From an uncultured Clostridiaceae bacterium (lineage in GTDB: Bacteria; Bacillota; Clostridia; Clostridiales; Clostridiaceae), in the NCBI GenBank assembly GCA_946405135.1, contig CAMJGD010000003.1, forward strand, positions 62,001 to 126,000: a stretch of 64,000 nucleotides of DNA. Direction: 5' to 3'. How positions within the stretch are numbered: position 1 is the stretch's first letter; each line of letters opens with the position of its first letter. Positions 1 to 9,325 of the stretch are shown piece by piece. Below the pieces are notes generated by a model. The model did not search any database. It saw only the letters and a program-made list of their open reading frames with translations, and was not told the origin of the DNA. A program made the position numbers and the translations under genes.

Positions 1-2
1 AG

Positions 3-80
3 ATATTGCTATTTAACAAAGGAGATATAGAGTATATTAAAAAGCATATATTAAAATCTAAAAAGGTATTTAGGAGATAG
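3..80 (+). CDS. 3' end of a cut upstream gene
   Basis: An open frame enters from the left edge and stops at TAG 78-80, two bases before the next ATG. Only the last 25 codons are visible: a lysine-rich tail reading ILLFNKGDIEYIKKHI and then KSKKVFRR. No family can be named. The tight spacing to the ATP-grasp gene says the two are co-transcribed, so it is probably another member of the glycan operon. Confidence 0.55.
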   Translation: MLLFNKGDIEYIKKHILKSKKVFRR

Positions 81-82
81 TT

Positions 83-1135
83 ATGAGATATTTTATTGAT
101 TCAAACTATATAAATGCATGGAGTGTAAAAAAAGGATTAAATCTTCTGGGATTAGATGTAATATATACAGGAGATAAAAAGGAACTTCTGCCTTTAACTC
201 AGCAAACTAAAATGGAAGATGGAGATACTCTTTTCTTTGCTGATGAGAGAGGTCTTATGAAGTTTTATGAAAAGAAAGAATATAAGTTTTTTCCAAGGGA
301 TATGGATGAGAGTTTTATGGATGACAAGTTTAAGTTTGCACAGTTTTTGGAAACCATAGGGGAGATCCCTGTGCCCTACTGTACTCTTGAAGAATTTTCA
401 GGAACTTATCCTATATATTTTAAGGCAAAGCATTCTTGGGTTGGAGATATGAAGCTTCCAAGAGGCTATATAGTAAAAGATGAAAAAGAAAAGCAGAAAG
501 TAATAGATGAGGCAAAAAAATCAGGTTATGATATAAACTGTTTTTTCTATCAAAAGCTTTTAAAATCACCTTTTTGCAATAATATTTCTGTGTCTGGTTT
601 TTATGATTATAGAAATGAAAAGAGAGATTTATTTGTAGTCACAAGAAAAGTGGCTGGAGATGATGTGAAGATATCCACAGGCTGTGTTATCGAAACCATA
701 GAAGACCCTGAAAGACTCATGGAAAGAACGGAACATATTTTAAAAAATCTTAAGTACACAGGTCCTTTTGAGATGGAGTTTTTCTATGAAGAAGATGATG
801 ACAAATATTATGTACTTGAGCTTAATCCAAGATTTTGGATGCAGCATGGTATCTTTATAGAGTCTTACGATAATGGAGTGATAAAGAGATATTTAGAGCT
901 AGATAAAGAAGAGGATTGGATAGACTCAAAATCCCAGTATAAGCATATATTTTGGGTAGATGCGGTGGCTTACTATAGAGATCGTTTTTATAAGAATGAA
1001 AACAATATAAGTGTATATGATAAGGTGCTTAAAGAGCACAAAGATAAGGTACTGTTTTATCCAGACAAGTCTACAGCGTTAAAGTATCTTGTATCTAGCA
1101 AAATGAAGACTTTTAAAAAGAAGTTATTCAAATAA
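83..1135 (+). CDS. ATP-grasp family protein
   Basis: This 350-residue cytosolic protein has the ATP-grasp fold. The clearest mark is the metal/ATP-binding end of the domain: acidic FEMEFFYE at about residues 229-236, followed by ELNPRFW at 246-252, where E and N bind Mg-ATP. A basic KAKHSWVGD stretch near 114-122 fits the nucleotide-binding subdomain. ATP-grasp enzymes join a carboxylate to an amine or thiol through an acyl-phosphate; the substrate here is unknown. It leads a run with a polysaccharide deacetylase and glycosyltransferases, so amidation of a sugar acid or aminosugar is a fair guess. The family is sure, the substrate is not. Confidence 0.8.
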   Translation: MRYFIDSNYINAWSVKKGLNLLGLDVIYTGDKKELLPLTQQTKMEDGDTLFFADERGLMKFYEKKEYKFFPRDMDESFMDDKFKFAQFLETIGEIPVPYCTLEEFSGTYPIYFKAKHSWVGDMKLPRGYIVKDEKEKQKVIDEAKKSGYDINCFFYQKLLKSPFCNNISVSGFYDYRNEKRDLFVVTRKVAGDDVKISTGCVIETIEDPERLMERTEHILKNLKYTGPFEMEFFYEEDDDKYYVLELNPRFWMQHGIFIESYDNGVIKRYLELDKEEDWIDSKSQYKHIFWVDAVAYYRDRFYKNENNISVYDKVLKEHKDKVLFYPDKSTALKYLVSSKMKTFKKKLFK

Positions 1136-1152
1136 TATTTTTGGGTGATTAC

Positions 1153-2631
1153 ATGATAAACATATGTATACAGAATAAAACCTTCGAAAAAGAGATAAAA
1201 TACGTTTTCCATACTATGTTTTATATTTTAGGCGTAAGTCTAGCATATAAAGAGGTAGGAACTTTAAATTTTCAAGAAGAAGATATTAATATATTTTATG
1301 GAAGCAGAGAATTCTTAGAGGAAATAAAGAAAAAACCTATAAAAAAAGCTATACTAATGCAGCAATCTTCTAAGATATTTGGAGACAAATTTTTAAAACA
1401 GGAATCTATACCAGAGCAGGTTAGGACATACACCCTTAACCAAAGTATTAAGGATATAAAAAATATTCTATCTCTATGTTCTATGGAAGAAAATCTATGC
1501 ATAGAGGAAGAGAAAAACATTATATTTACTAATATAGATATGATATCTGATGCCTTTTTTATGCTTACTAGGTATGAAGAATTTGTCAAAACATCTGAAA
1601 GAGAAAAAGAAGTTCATAAGAGATTCTCTTATAAAGCTTCTCTTGCCTATAAAGGTGATTTTATACATAGAGCCATAGTAAATGAATATATAGAGGTACT
1701 ATGGAGCTTTTTAGAAACCTTAGATGGAAACTATAAAAGGAAAAATTGGTGGAAAGATAAGGACTTTGCCTTATTTATAAGCCATGATGTAGATGCAGTT
1801 ATAAAGTGCAAAGATAACTTTTTGAGAAGTACAGGTTCCATATTGATAAGAGAAAAGAATATACCTAAAGCTTTCAAAAATGTATCTACCTATATTAAAT
1901 CGAAAAAAGACTATACCAAAGATCCTTATTGGACTTTTGATTACATAATGAATTTAGAAGAAAGCTTAGGATTTCGTTCCTCCTTTTATTTTATGACAGG
2001 AGGTACTTCTGATGTAGATAATAAATATGATTTTGAAGAAGATAGAGTGATTAAGCTTGCTGAAACTATGAAAGCTAAAGCTTGGGAAGTTGGACTTCAT
2101 GGAAGCTTTAACAGTTACAATGATGAAAATCAGCTTAAAAAAGAAAAATTCATATTAGATAGATATGCTGAAGATTATGGTATAAGGCAGCATTATCTTA
2201 GATTTGAAGTTCCTCTAACTTGGGAAATACAGGAAAAGTCGGGCTTTCTTTACGATACTTCCCTAACCTATGCAGACAAAGAAGGCTTTCGATGTGGTAT
2301 CTGCTTCCCCTTTAAGCCCTATAGTCTTAAAGAGAGAAGGACGTTAAACCTTTGGGAGATACCACTTATAGTTATGGAAGGAACTCTTGAAGGACCAAAT
2401 TACAGCAATTATACTCCAGAAGAGGCTTATCATAAAGTATTAGAACTTATAGACAAAGTAAAAGGCTTTGGAGGAGTTTTCTCTATCTTATGGCACAATA
2501 TGTCTTTTGATGAGCTTACCAAATGGAAATATTGGATAAAGGTTTATGAAGATATTATGAAACATTTAGGAAAAGAAAATTGTTTAGGTATAACAGGAAG
2601 AGACATAATAAAAATAGTTGAAAAAATATAA
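1153..2631 (+). CDS. Polysaccharide deacetylase family protein
   Basis: A roughly 200-residue N-terminal region of unknown role (resembling the extra domain that precedes deacetylases in surface-polysaccharide loci) is followed by a NodB-like deacetylase domain. The catalytic/metal motif SHDVDAV lies near residues 210-216 and a second motif LHGS near 315-318. The C-terminal WHNMSFDE supplies another conserved histidine. Such enzymes remove N- or O-acetyl groups from glycans using a divalent metal. I chose ATG 1153 because GGTGAT lies just before it; an in-frame TTG at 1141 lies upstream of that ribosome binding site. No signal peptide is visible, so it may act on a cytosolic lipid-linked intermediate. 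Same operon as the ATP-grasp gene. Confidence 0.82.
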   Translation: MINICIQNKTFEKEIKYVFHTMFYILGVSLAYKEVGTLNFQEEDINIFYGSREFLEEIKKKPIKKAILMQQSSKIFGDKFLKQESIPEQVRTYTLNQSIKDIKNILSLCSMEENLCIEEEKNIIFTNIDMISDAFFMLTRYEEFVKTSEREKEVHKRFSYKASLAYKGDFIHRAIVNEYIEVLWSFLETLDGNYKRKNWWKDKDFALFISHDVDAVIKCKDNFLRSTGSILIREKNIPKAFKNVSTYIKSKKDYTKDPYWTFDYIMNLEESLGFRSSFYFMTGGTSDVDNKYDFEEDRVIKLAETMKAKAWEVGLHGSFNSYNDENQLKKEKFILDRYAEDYGIRQHYLRFEVPLTWEIQEKSGFLYDTSLTYADKEGFRCGICFPFKPYSLKERRTLNLWEIPLIVMEGTLEGPNYSNYTPEEAYHKVLELIDKVKGFGGVFSILWHNMSFDELTKWKYWIKVYEDIMKHLGKENCLGITGRDIIKIVEKI

Positions 2632-2659
2632 AATGCTATCAAAAGTGAAGGTGTAATGT

Positions 2660-3721
2660 ATGAAAAAAATTATTTATATAACTTTTGTGGATTTTGATAA
2701 CAGATCCAGCGGTTCCTCTTTAAGACCTGCAAAGATGTATGAGGCTTTTTTAGAGAGAGGCTATGAAGTAGAACTTTTAACTGGACTTGAAAATAGAAGA
2801 GGAGAAAGATGGAGAAATGTACTTAGCTTTATGAAGAGGATAAAGCATAAAGACTATGACTTTTGTTATGTAGAACCGCCAAGTGGTCCTATGATGAATC
2901 TTTGTGATCACTTGCTTCTTCGTAAAATAAAAAGAAAGAATATACCCATAGCCCTTTTTTACAGAGATGCTTATTGGAAATTTGCGGATTGGTATCAGCT
3001 TAAGGGAATAAAGCGATTTATCATAAATACCATGCATAAATTTGACTGGCACATATTTAAAAAGACTTGTGCTGTAATATTTTATCCTTCTAAAACCATG
3101 AGTGAGCTTTTTGAGTTTAAGCATAAGGATACTCTTCCTCCAGGTGGAGAAAATCTTTTAAATCCAAACAGAGACCCATCTAGCAAAGGAAATGTTATAT
3201 ATGTAGGAGGACTTACAGAGTCTTATGGCGGAAAAATACTTATGGAAGCTATGGATATTGTAAATAAGCATAAAGACATAAAATTGCATGTGGTGTGCAG
3301 AGAGTCTGAACTTAAATATATAGAAAAGTATAAAGCTGCGGATTGGATTCATATATATCATCTTTCAGGAGATAAGCTTAAAGAAGTTTACGATAAATGC
3401 GATTTGGCAGTAATACCTAGAAAAAAGGATTTTTATATGGATTTTGCTATGCCTGTTAAGCTTTTAGAATATATGTCTTATGGTAAACCTCTTGTGGTTA
3501 CCAACTGTACAGAGGTAGCTAATTTTGTTAACCAAAATCATATTGGAATGGTTTCAGAAGACAATGCAGAAAGTCTTGCAGAAGCCATATTAGAATATTA
3601 TAAAGATGAAGAAGCCTATGAAACTATAAATAAAAATGTAGAAGATGCTTTACTTAACGGTAATCTTTGGGTTCATAGGGTGGATAAGATAGAAAAAGTA
3701 TTAAGCCCTTATATAAAGTAA
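2660..3721 (+). CDS. Glycosyltransferase, GT4-like
   Basis: A 353-residue GT-B fold glycosyltransferase. The N-terminal half has the usual start (IIYITFVDFDNRSSGSS) and the C-terminal half carries VIYVGGLTESYGG, a nucleotide-sugar domain opening, and the family signature LLEYMSYGKPLVVTN near residues 270-285. These retaining enzymes move a sugar from a nucleotide donor to a lipid-linked glycan at the inner membrane face. Donor and acceptor cannot be told from the sequence. It follows the deacetylase by 28 bases and precedes the epimerase, so all are likely one transcript. Confidence 0.82.
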   Translation: MKKIIYITFVDFDNRSSGSSLRPAKMYEAFLERGYEVELLTGLENRRGERWRNVLSFMKRIKHKDYDFCYVEPPSGPMMNLCDHLLLRKIKRKNIPIALFYRDAYWKFADWYQLKGIKRFIINTMHKFDWHIFKKTCAVIFYPSKTMSELFEFKHKDTLPPGGENLLNPNRDPSSKGNVIYVGGLTESYGGKILMEAMDIVNKHKDIKLHVVCRESELKYIEKYKAADWIHIYHLSGDKLKEVYDKCDLAVIPRKKDFYMDFAMPVKLLEYMSYGKPLVVTNCTEVANFVNQNHIGMVSEDNAESLAEAILEYYKDEEAYETINKNVEDALLNGNLWVHRVDKIEKVLSPYIK

Positions 3722-3765
3722 ACTAATAAATCTAATTTGGTTGAATTTAGAGGAGGCAAATAACA

Positions 3766-4830
3766 ATGAAAATAATAACAATAGTAGGAGCAAGACCTCA
3801 ATTTATTAAAGCAGCACCAGTTTCAAAGGTTCTAAGAAGAGAGCATGAAGAAATACTCATACATACAGGGCAGCATTATGATGAAAACATGTCAAAAGTA
3901 TTTTTTGATGAGCTTAACATACCAAGACCAGACTATAATCTAGAAGTAGGCTCAGGAAGTCATGGAAAGCAGACCGGAGAGATGCTCATAAAACTTGAAG
4001 AGATATACATGAAAGAAAAGCCTGATCTTGTTTTAGTATATGGAGATACTAACTCCACTTTAGCAGGAGCATTATGTGCCAGCAAGCTTTTGATACCTGT
4101 GGTTCATGTAGAAGCAGGACTTAGAAGCTTTAACATGAATATGCCTGAAGAGCAGAACAGAATACTTACAGATCATCTATCAAAAATATTATTTGTACCT
4201 ACAGAAACTGCCATAACAAATCTTCAGAAAGAAGGTATAACAAAAGGCGTTTATAATGTAGGAGATGTAATGTACGATGCAGTATTAAACTTTACAGAGA
4301 TAGCAAAAGAAAAGTCTTCTATATTAAAAGATTTAGATTTAGAAGGCAAAAGATATATATTAACAACTATACACAGAGCAGAAAATACCAATGATATAAA
4401 TAGATTAAAGAATATAATAGAAGCTTTAAATGAAAGTGGAAAAACTGTAGTACTACCTCTACATCCAAGAACTAAGAAGTATGTAGAAAGCTATGGATTA
4501 AGCTTCTCAAAAAATATAAAACTTATAGAACCTGTAGGATATTTAGAGATGCTTTCCCTTGAAAATGGTTCGGAAAAGATAGTTACAGACAGCGGTGGAG
4601 TTCAGAAAGAAGCTTTCTTCATGAAAAAACCCTGCATAACCATGAGAGATGAAACAGAATGGGTAGAAACTGTAGAAAATGGATGGAACAGAATAGTAGG
4701 AACAGATAAAGCAAAGATATTAGATTGCATAAATAACTTCCTGCCAGAGCAGAAACAAAAGTCTATATTTGGACATGGAAAGGCTGCGGAAAACATATTA
4801 GAGGTGTTAGATAACTATGGAACAAAATAA
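3766..4830 (+). CDS. wecB: UDP-GlcNAc 2-epimerase, non-hydrolysing (first copy)
   Basis: A 354-residue WecB/MnaA-type epimerase that interconverts UDP-GlcNAc and UDP-ManNAc. Family motifs are all present: GARPQFIKAAPVSKVL at the N-terminus, GDTNSTLAGA near 86, HVEAGLRSFN with the following MPEEQNR, and the UDP-binding DSGGVQKEAFF near 275. A second, longer paralogue lies at 8162, so this genome segment carries two. This copy sits between two glycosyltransferases and its stop overlaps the next start by 14 bases, which points to translational coupling. The ribosome binding site AGGAGG is strong. Confidence 0.9.
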   Translation: MKIITIVGARPQFIKAAPVSKVLRREHEEILIHTGQHYDENMSKVFFDELNIPRPDYNLEVGSGSHGKQTGEMLIKLEEIYMKEKPDLVLVYGDTNSTLAGALCASKLLIPVVHVEAGLRSFNMNMPEEQNRILTDHLSKILFVPTETAITNLQKEGITKGVYNVGDVMYDAVLNFTEIAKEKSSILKDLDLEGKRYILTTIHRAENTNDINRLKNIIEALNESGKTVVLPLHPRTKKYVESYGLSFSKNIKLIEPVGYLEMLSLENGSEKIVTDSGGVQKEAFFMKKPCITMRDETEWVETVENGWNRIVGTDKAKILDCINNFLPEQKQKSIFGHGKAAENILEVLDNYGTK

Positions 4831-6055
4831 AAAGCTCAAAATATTATTTTTAACTCAATATTGTCCTCCAGAAGTAGGAGCACCACAGAACCGAATATTT
4901 GAATTTGCTAAAGGATTAAAGAGATTGGGTCATGAGGTAACCATACTAACAGCCCTTCCAAGCTATCCTAAAGGACAGATATTTGAAGGCTATAGAGATA
5001 AAAAACTGGTTATAGAAGAGATGGATGGTATAAGAATAGTTCGAACTAATATATATGCTACTAAAAGTAAAGATTTTATGAAAAGACTTAGAAACTATTT
5101 TTCATTCACCCTATCCTCTGTATTCCAAGGAGCAAAGCATATAGAAGACCAGGATGTAGTGATAACAGAATCACCACCATTATTTTTAGGCTGGTCAGGT
5201 TACAAAATAGCTAAAAAGAAGCATGCTAAATTTGTATTTAACATTTCAGACCTATGGCCTGAATCTGCAGTTAAATTAGGAGTTTTACATAATAAACTTT
5301 TAATAAAAATGTCCACTTGGCTAGAAGAAAAATCTTATAAGAGAGCAGCCCTTGTAACAGGACAGACCAAGGGCATAGTAAACAATATAGTAGAGAGAGG
5401 TTTCTCTGAAGACAAAGTAAAGCTCATAACTAATGGAGTAGATACTTCATTATTTTCAAGAAACAATAGAGATGAAAAGTATAGAGAAGAAATAGGTGTA
5501 GGTGACAAGTTTGCTGTATGCTACGCAGGCATTCATGGTTTAGCTCAGGGACTTGAGGTAGTGATAAAGGCAGCAGAGCTCTTAAAAGAAGAAAAGGAAA
5601 TTCAATTCATGTTCTATGGAGATGGTCCAGAAAAGAATATGCTGATGGATATGGTAAAAGAAAAAGGACTTTCCAATGTAACTTTTATGCCAGTGCAGAT
5701 GAAAAAGGATATGCCTAGGGTAATAGGTTCTATGGATGCTACTGTAGTACCTTTAAAGAAATTAGATCTTTTTAAAGGAGCTCTTCCCTCAAAGATGTTT
5801 GAAGCCTTGGCTTCAGAGCTTCCTATAATTCTAGCAGTAGAAGGAGAGGCAGCAAATCTTATAAATGAGGCTAAAGCAGGCATAGTGGTAGAACCTGAAA
5901 ATGAAAGAGAAATAGCAGAAGCAGTGATGAAACTTTATAAAGACAAAGAGCTTACAAGAGAGCTAGGAAGAAACGGAAGAAAGTATGTAGAGGAAAACTA
6001 TTCTAGAGAAATAATAGTAAAGAGATTGGAAAGCTATTTGCTTAAAATAATGTAG
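4817..6055 (+). CDS. Glycosyltransferase, GT4 (WbuB-like)
   Basis: A 412-residue GT-B glycosyltransferase of the WbuB/WcaI type, which usually transfers an N-acetylated aminosugar such as FucNAc. The N-terminal YCPPEVGAPQNRIFE is typical of this subgroup, as are the donor-site GDGPEKN and LPSKMFEALASELPIIL motifs in the C-terminal half. Its start lies inside the end of the upstream epimerase gene. A terminator follows, closing this operon. Substrate specificity is inferred only from subgroup resemblance. Confidence 0.85.
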   Translation: MEQNKKLKILFLTQYCPPEVGAPQNRIFEFAKGLKRLGHEVTILTALPSYPKGQIFEGYRDKKLVIEEMDGIRIVRTNIYATKSKDFMKRLRNYFSFTLSSVFQGAKHIEDQDVVITESPPLFLGWSGYKIAKKKHAKFVFNISDLWPESAVKLGVLHNKLLIKMSTWLEEKSYKRAALVTGQTKGIVNNIVERGFSEDKVKLITNGVDTSLFSRNNRDEKYREEIGVGDKFAVCYAGIHGLAQGLEVVIKAAELLKEEKEIQFMFYGDGPEKNMLMDMVKEKGLSNVTFMPVQMKKDMPRVIGSMDATVVPLKKLDLFKGALPSKMFEALASELPIILAVEGEAANLINEAKAGIVVEPENEREIAEAVMKLYKDKELTRELGRNGRKYVEENYSREIIVKRLESYLLKIM

Positions 6056-6122
6056 TTAGTGACAAGTTATAAGTTATGAATTGTTAGGGGTTAAAGTATT
6101 TATATGGGGATATAAAAAGTAT

Positions 6123-6160
6123 AAATCAGTTAGACTAATAGATGTTTAACTGATTTTTTC
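6123..6160 (+). terminator. Rho-independent terminator after the first glycan operon
   Basis: AAATCAGTTA and TAACTGATTT form a 10-bp stem, followed by TTTTTTCTTTT. It lies 68 bases past the glycosyltransferase stop and before the promoter of the BrkB-like gene. Confidence 0.75.
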
Positions 6161-6192
6161 TTTTGCAGACCATATATAAACTGAAAATAAAT

Positions 6193-6221
6193 TTGTAACT
6201 AAACACATAAATATATATAAT
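6193..6221 (+). promoter_or_regulatory. Sigma-A promoter for the BrkB-like gene
   Basis: TTGTAA, a 17-base spacer and a perfect TATAAT lie 43 bases before the GTG start at 6264. The position between a terminator and an isolated gene supports it. Confidence 0.6.
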
Positions 6222-6263
6222 AAGTATAAGTTGCATTATATAAACTAAAAAGGAGAAATATAA

Positions 6264-7085
6264 GTGAGTAAATTTAGTTTTAAATATTTCTTATTGCAAT
6301 TGATAAAAAAGTTTGATGAAGATGGAATATTTGCATTAGCTTCTCAATTAGCATACAGCCTTATATTGGCCTTTTTTCCTTTTTTGATATTTCTTATGAA
6401 TATTATAGGCTTTTTATCTTTAGACAGCAATCAAGTGCTTTTGACTCTTTCAACGCTTCTTCCAGAGAATGCTTATGAGCTTATATTGAGCACAGTGCTC
6501 GATGTGATAAATTCCCAGAATGGTAATTTATTGTCCTTCAGTTTAATATTAAGTATATGGAGTGCTTCTATGGGATTTGCAGCGGTTATAAGGGGTCTTA
6601 ACAAGGCTTATAATGAAAAGGAAAAGAGAGGTATTATAAAGGTAACCATGATATCCATACTCTGTACCTTCGGTTTAACTTTAGCAATAATAATAACTTT
6701 GACTGCTTTGGTATTTGGAAATATCATCGGTCATACCATAGCTAGAAATCTTATGAACCCTAGACCATTCTGGTATTTGTGGAATATATTGAGGTATGTG
6801 ATTATAGTAGTAACCATGATATTCTTATTTGCTGCTCTTTATCACTATACTCCAAGTAAGAGACTTACATGGAATGATGTGCTTCCTGGAGCTGTATTCA
6901 CTACTGTAGGATGGGTAGTGGCTTCTTTGGGTTTTTCTTTTTATGTAAATAATTTTGCAAATTATTCAAGGTTATATGGAAGTATAGGAGGAGTAATAGT
7001 TTTAATGGTTTGGATATTTTTAACATCGCTGATTATACTTATAGGAGGAGAGATAAATGCCATACTCTCTTATAATAAGAAATAA
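6264..7085 (+). CDS. YihY/BrkB family membrane protein
   Basis: A 273-residue polytopic inner-membrane protein of the YihY/virulence factor BrkB family, with about six hydrophobic helices. The family signature region includes ASQLAYSLILAFFPFLIFL near residues 26-44 and GAVFTTVGWVVASLGF near 210-225, ending with a glycine-rich GSIGGVIVLMVWIF helix. The molecular role of the family is not settled; despite an old name it is not an RNase. Translation starts at GTG 6264, 8 bases after AGGAG. It has its own promoter and terminator and is not part of either sugar operon. Confidence 0.88.
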   Translation: MSKFSFKYFLLQLIKKFDEDGIFALASQLAYSLILAFFPFLIFLMNIIGFLSLDSNQVLLTLSTLLPENAYELILSTVLDVINSQNGNLLSFSLILSIWSASMGFAAVIRGLNKAYNEKEKRGIIKVTMISILCTFGLTLAIIITLTALVFGNIIGHTIARNLMNPRPFWYLWNILRYVIIVVTMIFLFAALYHYTPSKRLTWNDVLPGAVFTTVGWVVASLGFSFYVNNFANYSRLYGSIGGVIVLMVWIFLTSLIILIGGEINAILSYNKK

Positions 7086-7179
7086 ATTGAAATTAAATAA
7101 TTTTATAAGAAATATTTTGCAAAAGTAACATATAAATACAACAAGTATATCATCATAAAACGACATAAAATATTAAAAA

Positions 7180-7226
7180 ATAGGATTGAAGATTTCCAAA
7201 ACAGAAATTTTCAGCCTATTTTTTTT
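7180..7226 (+). terminator. Rho-independent terminator after the BrkB-like gene
   Basis: AATAGG-TTGAA-ATTT pairs imperfectly with AAAT-TTCA-CCTATT and is followed by eight T residues. It lies about 95 bases after the stop. Confidence 0.7.
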
Positions 7227-7261
7227 ATAGTTTAAAAATATGCAAAAAAAAAGTAACATTA

Positions 7262-7290
7262 TAGACATAAATGGAGCAAAATGTTATAAT
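7262..7290 (+). promoter_or_regulatory. Sigma-A promoter of the exopolysaccharide operon
   Basis: TAGACA, exactly 17 bases, then TATAAT. It is the best promoter match upstream of the sugar phosphotransferase gene and probably drives the whole 7455-23786 run, since later gaps are short. Confidence 0.65.
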
Positions 7291-7454
7291 AAAAAAAGTA
7301 AAAAATACTTAAAAATTTTTATGATATAGAAAAGTCCGACATTAGATCCACAAAGCATTTCACATAAAATTCTAAATGATAAAGTAATCACATTGTTTGC
7401 TAACTAAGACTGTATAAAAGATTAATAATTTAAAATTATTGTAGGAGGGATATT

Positions 7455-8147
7455 ATGCAAAATCTATCTTCTACGAAAGAAGATATATTATTTGATGAAG
7501 AAGAAAACCTTTTGACTGCTAGAAAAAGCGAATACAGTAAAACTCTTGCTTATTATGTAATTAAAAGAATAATAGACATATTAGGGAGCCTTTTGGGTCT
7601 AATTATACTGAGTCCGGTATTATTGATAACGATTATTGCAATTAAATTAGATTCAAAAGGTCCTGCTGTCTTCTCTCAACAGAGAGTGGGCAAGGATGGC
7701 AAGCTTTTTACCATGTATAAGTTTCGCTCTATGATAGTGGATGCAGAAGAGTTATTAGATAAACTAAAGGATAAAAATGAAATGTCAGGTCCTATGTTTA
7801 AAATGAAAGAGGACCCTAGAGTAACAAAAGTAGGCAAGTTCATAAGAAAGACAAGCATTGATGAGCTTCCACAGCTTGTAAATGTATTAAAAGGTGACAT
7901 GTCCTTAGTAGGTCCAAGACCTAATTTACCGAAAGAAGTGGCAGAATATGAACTTTGGATGAAAGATAAGCTTCTTGTAAAACCAGGGCTTACTTGTTAC
8001 TGGCAGATAATGGGAAGAAATGATATAGACTTTGAGGACTGGATGAAACTAGATGTACAGTATGTAAAAGATAGGAGCACTTGGCTTGATATAAAGCTTA
8101 TATTTAAGACTGTAGGGGTTTTATTTGGAGATGAACATGCAAGATAA
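7455..8147 (+). CDS. Polyprenyl-phosphate sugar phosphotransferase (initiating enzyme)
   Basis: This 230-residue protein is the short form of the WbaP/WcaJ/TuaA family, which transfers a sugar-1-phosphate from a UDP-sugar to undecaprenyl phosphate and so starts a repeat unit. It has one hydrophobic helix at about residues 42-65. The catalytic core follows: QQRVGKDGKLFTMYKFRSM, the Asp-Glu dyad in IDELPQL, MSLVGPRPNLPKE and VKPGLTCYWQIMGR. Length matches the single-helix enzymes. It is the first gene after the promoter and has a strong AGGAGG site, as expected for an operon leader. Which sugar is used cannot be read from the sequence. Confidence 0.9.
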   Translation: MQNLSSTKEDILFDEEENLLTARKSEYSKTLAYYVIKRIIDILGSLLGLIILSPVLLITIIAIKLDSKGPAVFSQQRVGKDGKLFTMYKFRSMIVDAEELLDKLKDKNEMSGPMFKMKEDPRVTKVGKFIRKTSIDELPQLVNVLKGDMSLVGPRPNLPKEVAEYELWMKDKLLVKPGLTCYWQIMGRNDIDFEDWMKLDVQYVKDRSTWLDIKLIFKTVGVLFGDEHAR

Positions 8148-8161
8148 GGGGGATAACATTA

Positions 8162-9295
8162 ATGGATAAACTTAAGATAATAACTATATTTGGTACAAGG
8201 CCAGAAGCCATAAAGATGGCTCCTCTTATAAAAGAGTTGGAAAAAAGAGAAGAGATTGAATCTTTAGTTTGTGTAACAGCTCAGCATAGAGATATGTTGG
8301 ATCAGGTATTAGATTTATTTCATATTAAGCCTGATTATGATTTAAATATTATGAAGAGTAAACAGTCTCTTACAGGAATAACCACTAGAGTGTTAGAAGG
8401 TTTAGAAGAAGTATTTCAAAAAGAAAAACCAGAATTAGTTCTAGTTCATGGTGATACTTCAACTACTATGACTGGAGCTCTAGCAGCTTTTTATCAACAG
8501 ATAAAAATAGGACATGTAGAAGCTGGACTTAGGACTTTTGATAAGTATTTTCCTTTTCCAGAGGAGATGAATAGAAAACTTACTGGAACTATGGCAGACT
8601 TACACTTTGCACCTACAAAGGGATCTAAAGATAATTTATTAAGAGAAGGCATAGATGAAAATAAAATATTTGTTACAGGAAACACTGTAATAGATGCTAT
8701 GAATTACACAGTAAAAGAGGATTATGAATTTACCAATGAAGAATTAAAGCATATAGATTATAAAAATAAGAAGATCATAATGATAACAGCTCATAGGAGA
8801 GAAAATTGGGGACAAGGCATAGAAAATGTGTGTAAGTCTATACTTGAGATTACAGAAAAAAATAAAGATGCAGAGGTAGTTTATCTAGTTCACTTAAATC
8901 CAATAGTAAAAGATGTAGTATATAAATATCTTGAGGGTAAAGAAAGAATTCATCTTTTACCGCCGCTTGATACGGAGGAAACACATAATTTAATGAATAA
9001 ATGCTATATGGTTATGACTGATTCTGGTGGACTTCAAGAAGAAGCACCACATTTAGGAAAACCAGTACTTGTACTTAGAGATGTAACAGAAAGACCTGAA
9101 GCAGTAGAGGCGGGAACGGTTAAGCTTATAGGTACAGATTATAATAGTATAGTAGCTAATGCAAATGAACTTCTTAATAATAAAGAAGTATATGAAAAAA
9201 TGAGTAAAGCTGTAAATCCTTATGGTGATGGATTTGCATCTAAAAGGATTGTAGATAGTATATTAAATAAAAAATGCGAAGAATTTAAAATATAG
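8162..9295 (+). CDS. wecB: UDP-GlcNAc 2-epimerase, non-hydrolysing (second copy)
   Basis: A 377-residue WecB-type epimerase making UDP-ManNAc from UDP-GlcNAc. Motifs: FGTRPEAIKMAPLIKEL at the N-terminus, GDTSTTMTGA, HVEAGLRTFDKYFPFPEE with EMNR, MITAHRRENWG and the UDP-site DSGGLQEEAPHLGKPVLVL. The RRENWG and EEAPHLGKP forms are those of classical WecB/MnaA, so this is the better match of the two copies. It is placed just before a nucleotide-sugar dehydrogenase and a WecG/TagA transferase, forming a ManNAc/ManNAcA unit. Confidence 0.93.
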   Translation: MDKLKIITIFGTRPEAIKMAPLIKELEKREEIESLVCVTAQHRDMLDQVLDLFHIKPDYDLNIMKSKQSLTGITTRVLEGLEEVFQKEKPELVLVHGDTSTTMTGALAAFYQQIKIGHVEAGLRTFDKYFPFPEEMNRKLTGTMADLHFAPTKGSKDNLLREGIDENKIFVTGNTVIDAMNYTVKEDYEFTNEELKHIDYKNKKIIMITAHRRENWGQGIENVCKSILEITEKNKDAEVVYLVHLNPIVKDVVYKYLEGKERIHLLPPLDTEETHNLMNKCYMVMTDSGGLQEEAPHLGKPVLVLRDVTERPEAVEAGTVKLIGTDYNSIVANANELLNNKEVYEKMSKAVNPYGDGFASKRIVDSILNKKCEEFKI

Positions 9296-9325
9296 CAGTT
9301 AGATTTAGGTAGGAGGCATAAAACT

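Larger units (their letters stand above)
7086..7454 (+). other. Intergenic region: terminator, promoter and long 5' leader
   Basis: No gene is visible in these 369 bases. They hold the terminator of the BrkB-like gene (about 7180-7226), a good promoter at 7262-7290 and then a leader of about 155 bases before the exopolysaccharide operon. I saw no known riboswitch in the leader. Confidence 0.6.
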
